NCBI GenBank assembly: GCA_963834135.1
Contig: CAWIAN010000007.1
Coordinates: forward strand, 868,001-932,000
Direction of reading: 5' to 3'
Length of the DNA stretch: 64,000 nt
Origin: Bog-257 sp963834135
GTDB lineage: Bacteria > Acidobacteriota > Terriglobia > Terriglobales > Acidobacteriaceae
Shown: positions 63,136 through 64,000 of the stretch, one piece after another
Numbering within the stretch: the first letter of the stretch is position 1
Layout of the letters: every line of letters begins with the position of its first letter
Program-made: the position numbers and the translations under genes
Notes under the pieces: generated by a model
What the model was told of the DNA's origin: nothing
The model's database searches: none
What the model saw: the letters and a program-made list of their open reading frames with translations, nothing else

Positions 63136-63720
63136 TCACAGAATCTCTTCGTAATATCGCTCGCCGGCGCAGGCGCGACAGAGAATCTTTCCGTCCCGCT
63201 GGACTTCGCGCTGGAAGTTGATGCCCTCACCACACTCGGCGCAGACGATGCGCTCGCTCTTGTAGCCGGGCAATTCCTCGGCCGGTAGCGATACTTTCAC
63301 CCATTGCTTGGTGAAGAGGTCGTCGTTCGACATTTCGCGATAGGCGAGCATCTGCTGCTGGTTCTTGCTTTCGATCTCCGGATGAAGCTGCCGGGCCAGT
63401 GCCTTTGAGCTTTCCTTGGCGCACACCCGTATCGCTTTGCCGGATTGAAGATCCACAAAGGTCGCCGCCACTTTTCCCCAGTCGCGAAACTTGAGGGCGC
63501 GCTTGCCCAGGCGGCATCCCGTTACAACGCCAACCGCGTCGGTGGCGCAGCGGTCAATTTCGACGAAGGTGATCAGCCGCTTGCGGTCCTTGCCATGCGG
63601 ATCGTCGATGCCGAGAAGTTCGAGCCCGTGCATCGCCAGGCGCACGCCGAGCACCTGTCCGGCGCAAAGATGGCCGTGGGCCACTTCGGCATCGCGCAGC
63701 AGTTCATCCAGGCTTTTCAA
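63136..63720 (-). CDS. FmdE-like protein with C-terminal zinc finger
   Basis: A 194-residue protein from a TTG start at 63720. The N-terminal domain matches FmdE (formylmethanofuran dehydrogenase subunit E-like): AHGHLCAGQVLGVRLAMHGL, IDRCATDAVGVVTGCRLGKR and KFRDWGKVAATFVDL. The conserved cysteines of HGHLC and TGC may bind metal. A C-terminal zinc finger has CAECGEGINF and CRACAG, like TraR/DksA ribbons. The domain also occurs outside methanogens; its role there is not established. The previous gene ends 13 bases upstream on the same strand. Confidence 0.82.
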   Translation of the reverse strand: MKSLDELLRDAEVAHGHLCAGQVLGVRLAMHGLELLGIDDPHGKDRKRLITFVEIDRCATDAVGVVTGCRLGKRALKFRDWGKVAATFVDLQSGKAIRVCAKESSKALARQLHPEIESKNQQQMLAYREMSNDDLFTKQWVKVSLPAEELPGYKSERIVCAECGEGINFQREVQRDGKILCRACAGERYYEEIL

Positions 63721-63733
63721 ACTTCGTGCTCCG

Positions 63734-64000
63734 TCATGGTTCGTCGGAATCGTTGTCGGTCGCCTGATCAGCGAAGCGACCGCTCACGTTCACGGTAAAC
63801 TCGTCCGCCATCTTCGGCCGGAACGTGACCCGCGCAGGTTGGCGCTGCCATTTCGGCGCCGAACAGTTGCTATCGGGCGCATCGCCTGTCGGGTTCTTGC
63901 CCAGGTCCTTGCGAAAGAGCGGCTTCTTGCTGCCGATCTCGTACACCACGGCATTCACCCTTTCGCCACTGGATGGGATGCCGCAGTAGGCAGCATAGTC
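63734..64000 (-). CDS. Hypothetical protein, C-terminal fragment
   Basis: The frame is open to the right edge, so the gene continues beyond the window; at least 88 codons are visible. The translation contains CGIPSSGERVNAVVYEIG, then SKKPLFRKDLGKNP and a beta-rich tail (ARVTFRPKMADEFTVNVSGR). I recognise no family. It ends 13 bases upstream of the FmdE-like gene on the same strand, so the two may be co-transcribed. Confidence 0.45.
   Translation of the reverse strand, partial: DYAAYCGIPSSGERVNAVVYEIGSKKPLFRKDLGKNPTGDAPDSNCSAPKWQRQPARVTFRPKMADEFTVNVSGRFADQATDNDSDEP

Overview
This looks like a chromosomal segment of an Acidobacteriota member, probably class Terriglobia. That placement is inference from protein content: secreted DUF families common in that group (DUF2911, DUF4136, DUF6600, TIGR03118, GloVer/TIGR03803 repeats, a DUF6893-like micro-peptide), many signal-peptide-bearing hypothetical proteins, moderately high GC, and dispersed palindromic intergenic repeats. 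I see no rRNA, tRNA, CRISPR array, prophage or transposase gene.

Left third (1-22 kb): the minus strand carries the start of an OPT transporter, a Tat-exported PLD-like protein with degenerate motifs, and a compact cluster of response regulator, sensor kinase, outer-membrane porin-like protein and cupredoxin. A TIGR03118 protein, a peroxiredoxin, a DUF2207 membrane protein split by a one-base frameshift, ribA and a large FecR/DUF6600 surface protein follow. The plus strand then has an acyl-CoA dehydrogenase, meaB and methylmalonyl-CoA epimerase, tsaB, a rimI-like gene, a DUF465 protein and a secreted thioredoxin-like protein.

Middle (22-46 kb): a tightly coupled plus-strand envelope/replication operon runs psd, pssA, an Asd paralogue without the catalytic cysteine, lptE, holA and an arylamine N-acetyltransferase. 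The most striking locus is at 31.5-33.9 kb: one protein joins an HPF/RaiA ribosome-hibernation domain to sigma-70 regions 2 and 4, and the gene just downstream encodes a baeRF10-type release-factor-like protein. This pair could link ribosome hibernation, transcription and rescue of stalled ribosomes. glpX, a glutaryl-CoA dehydrogenase-like enzyme, several small secreted proteins, a beta-lactamase/TPR fusion and a Tat amidase follow.

Right third (46-64 kb): a cNMP/DUF1003 membrane protein, hutU standing alone, an M3 peptidase, and isocitrate lyase divergent from an IclR regulator, with two identical TGTTCA-N6-TGAACA sites between them. Then come ArsR and SDR genes, an ECF sigma/anti-sigma pair, and an information-processing block: tsaD, a CCA-adding enzyme broken by two one-base insertions, dciA, gatC and gatA, followed by an FmdE-like protein and a gene cut by the right edge.

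Two window-wide patterns stand out. A family of short intergenic elements with TGTCATCC/GGATGACA-type ends occurs at about ten sites. Separately, four genes carry likely single-base indels, mostly in short homopolymers, one of them in an essential-type gene; sequencing or assembly error should be excluded before calling them pseudogenes.
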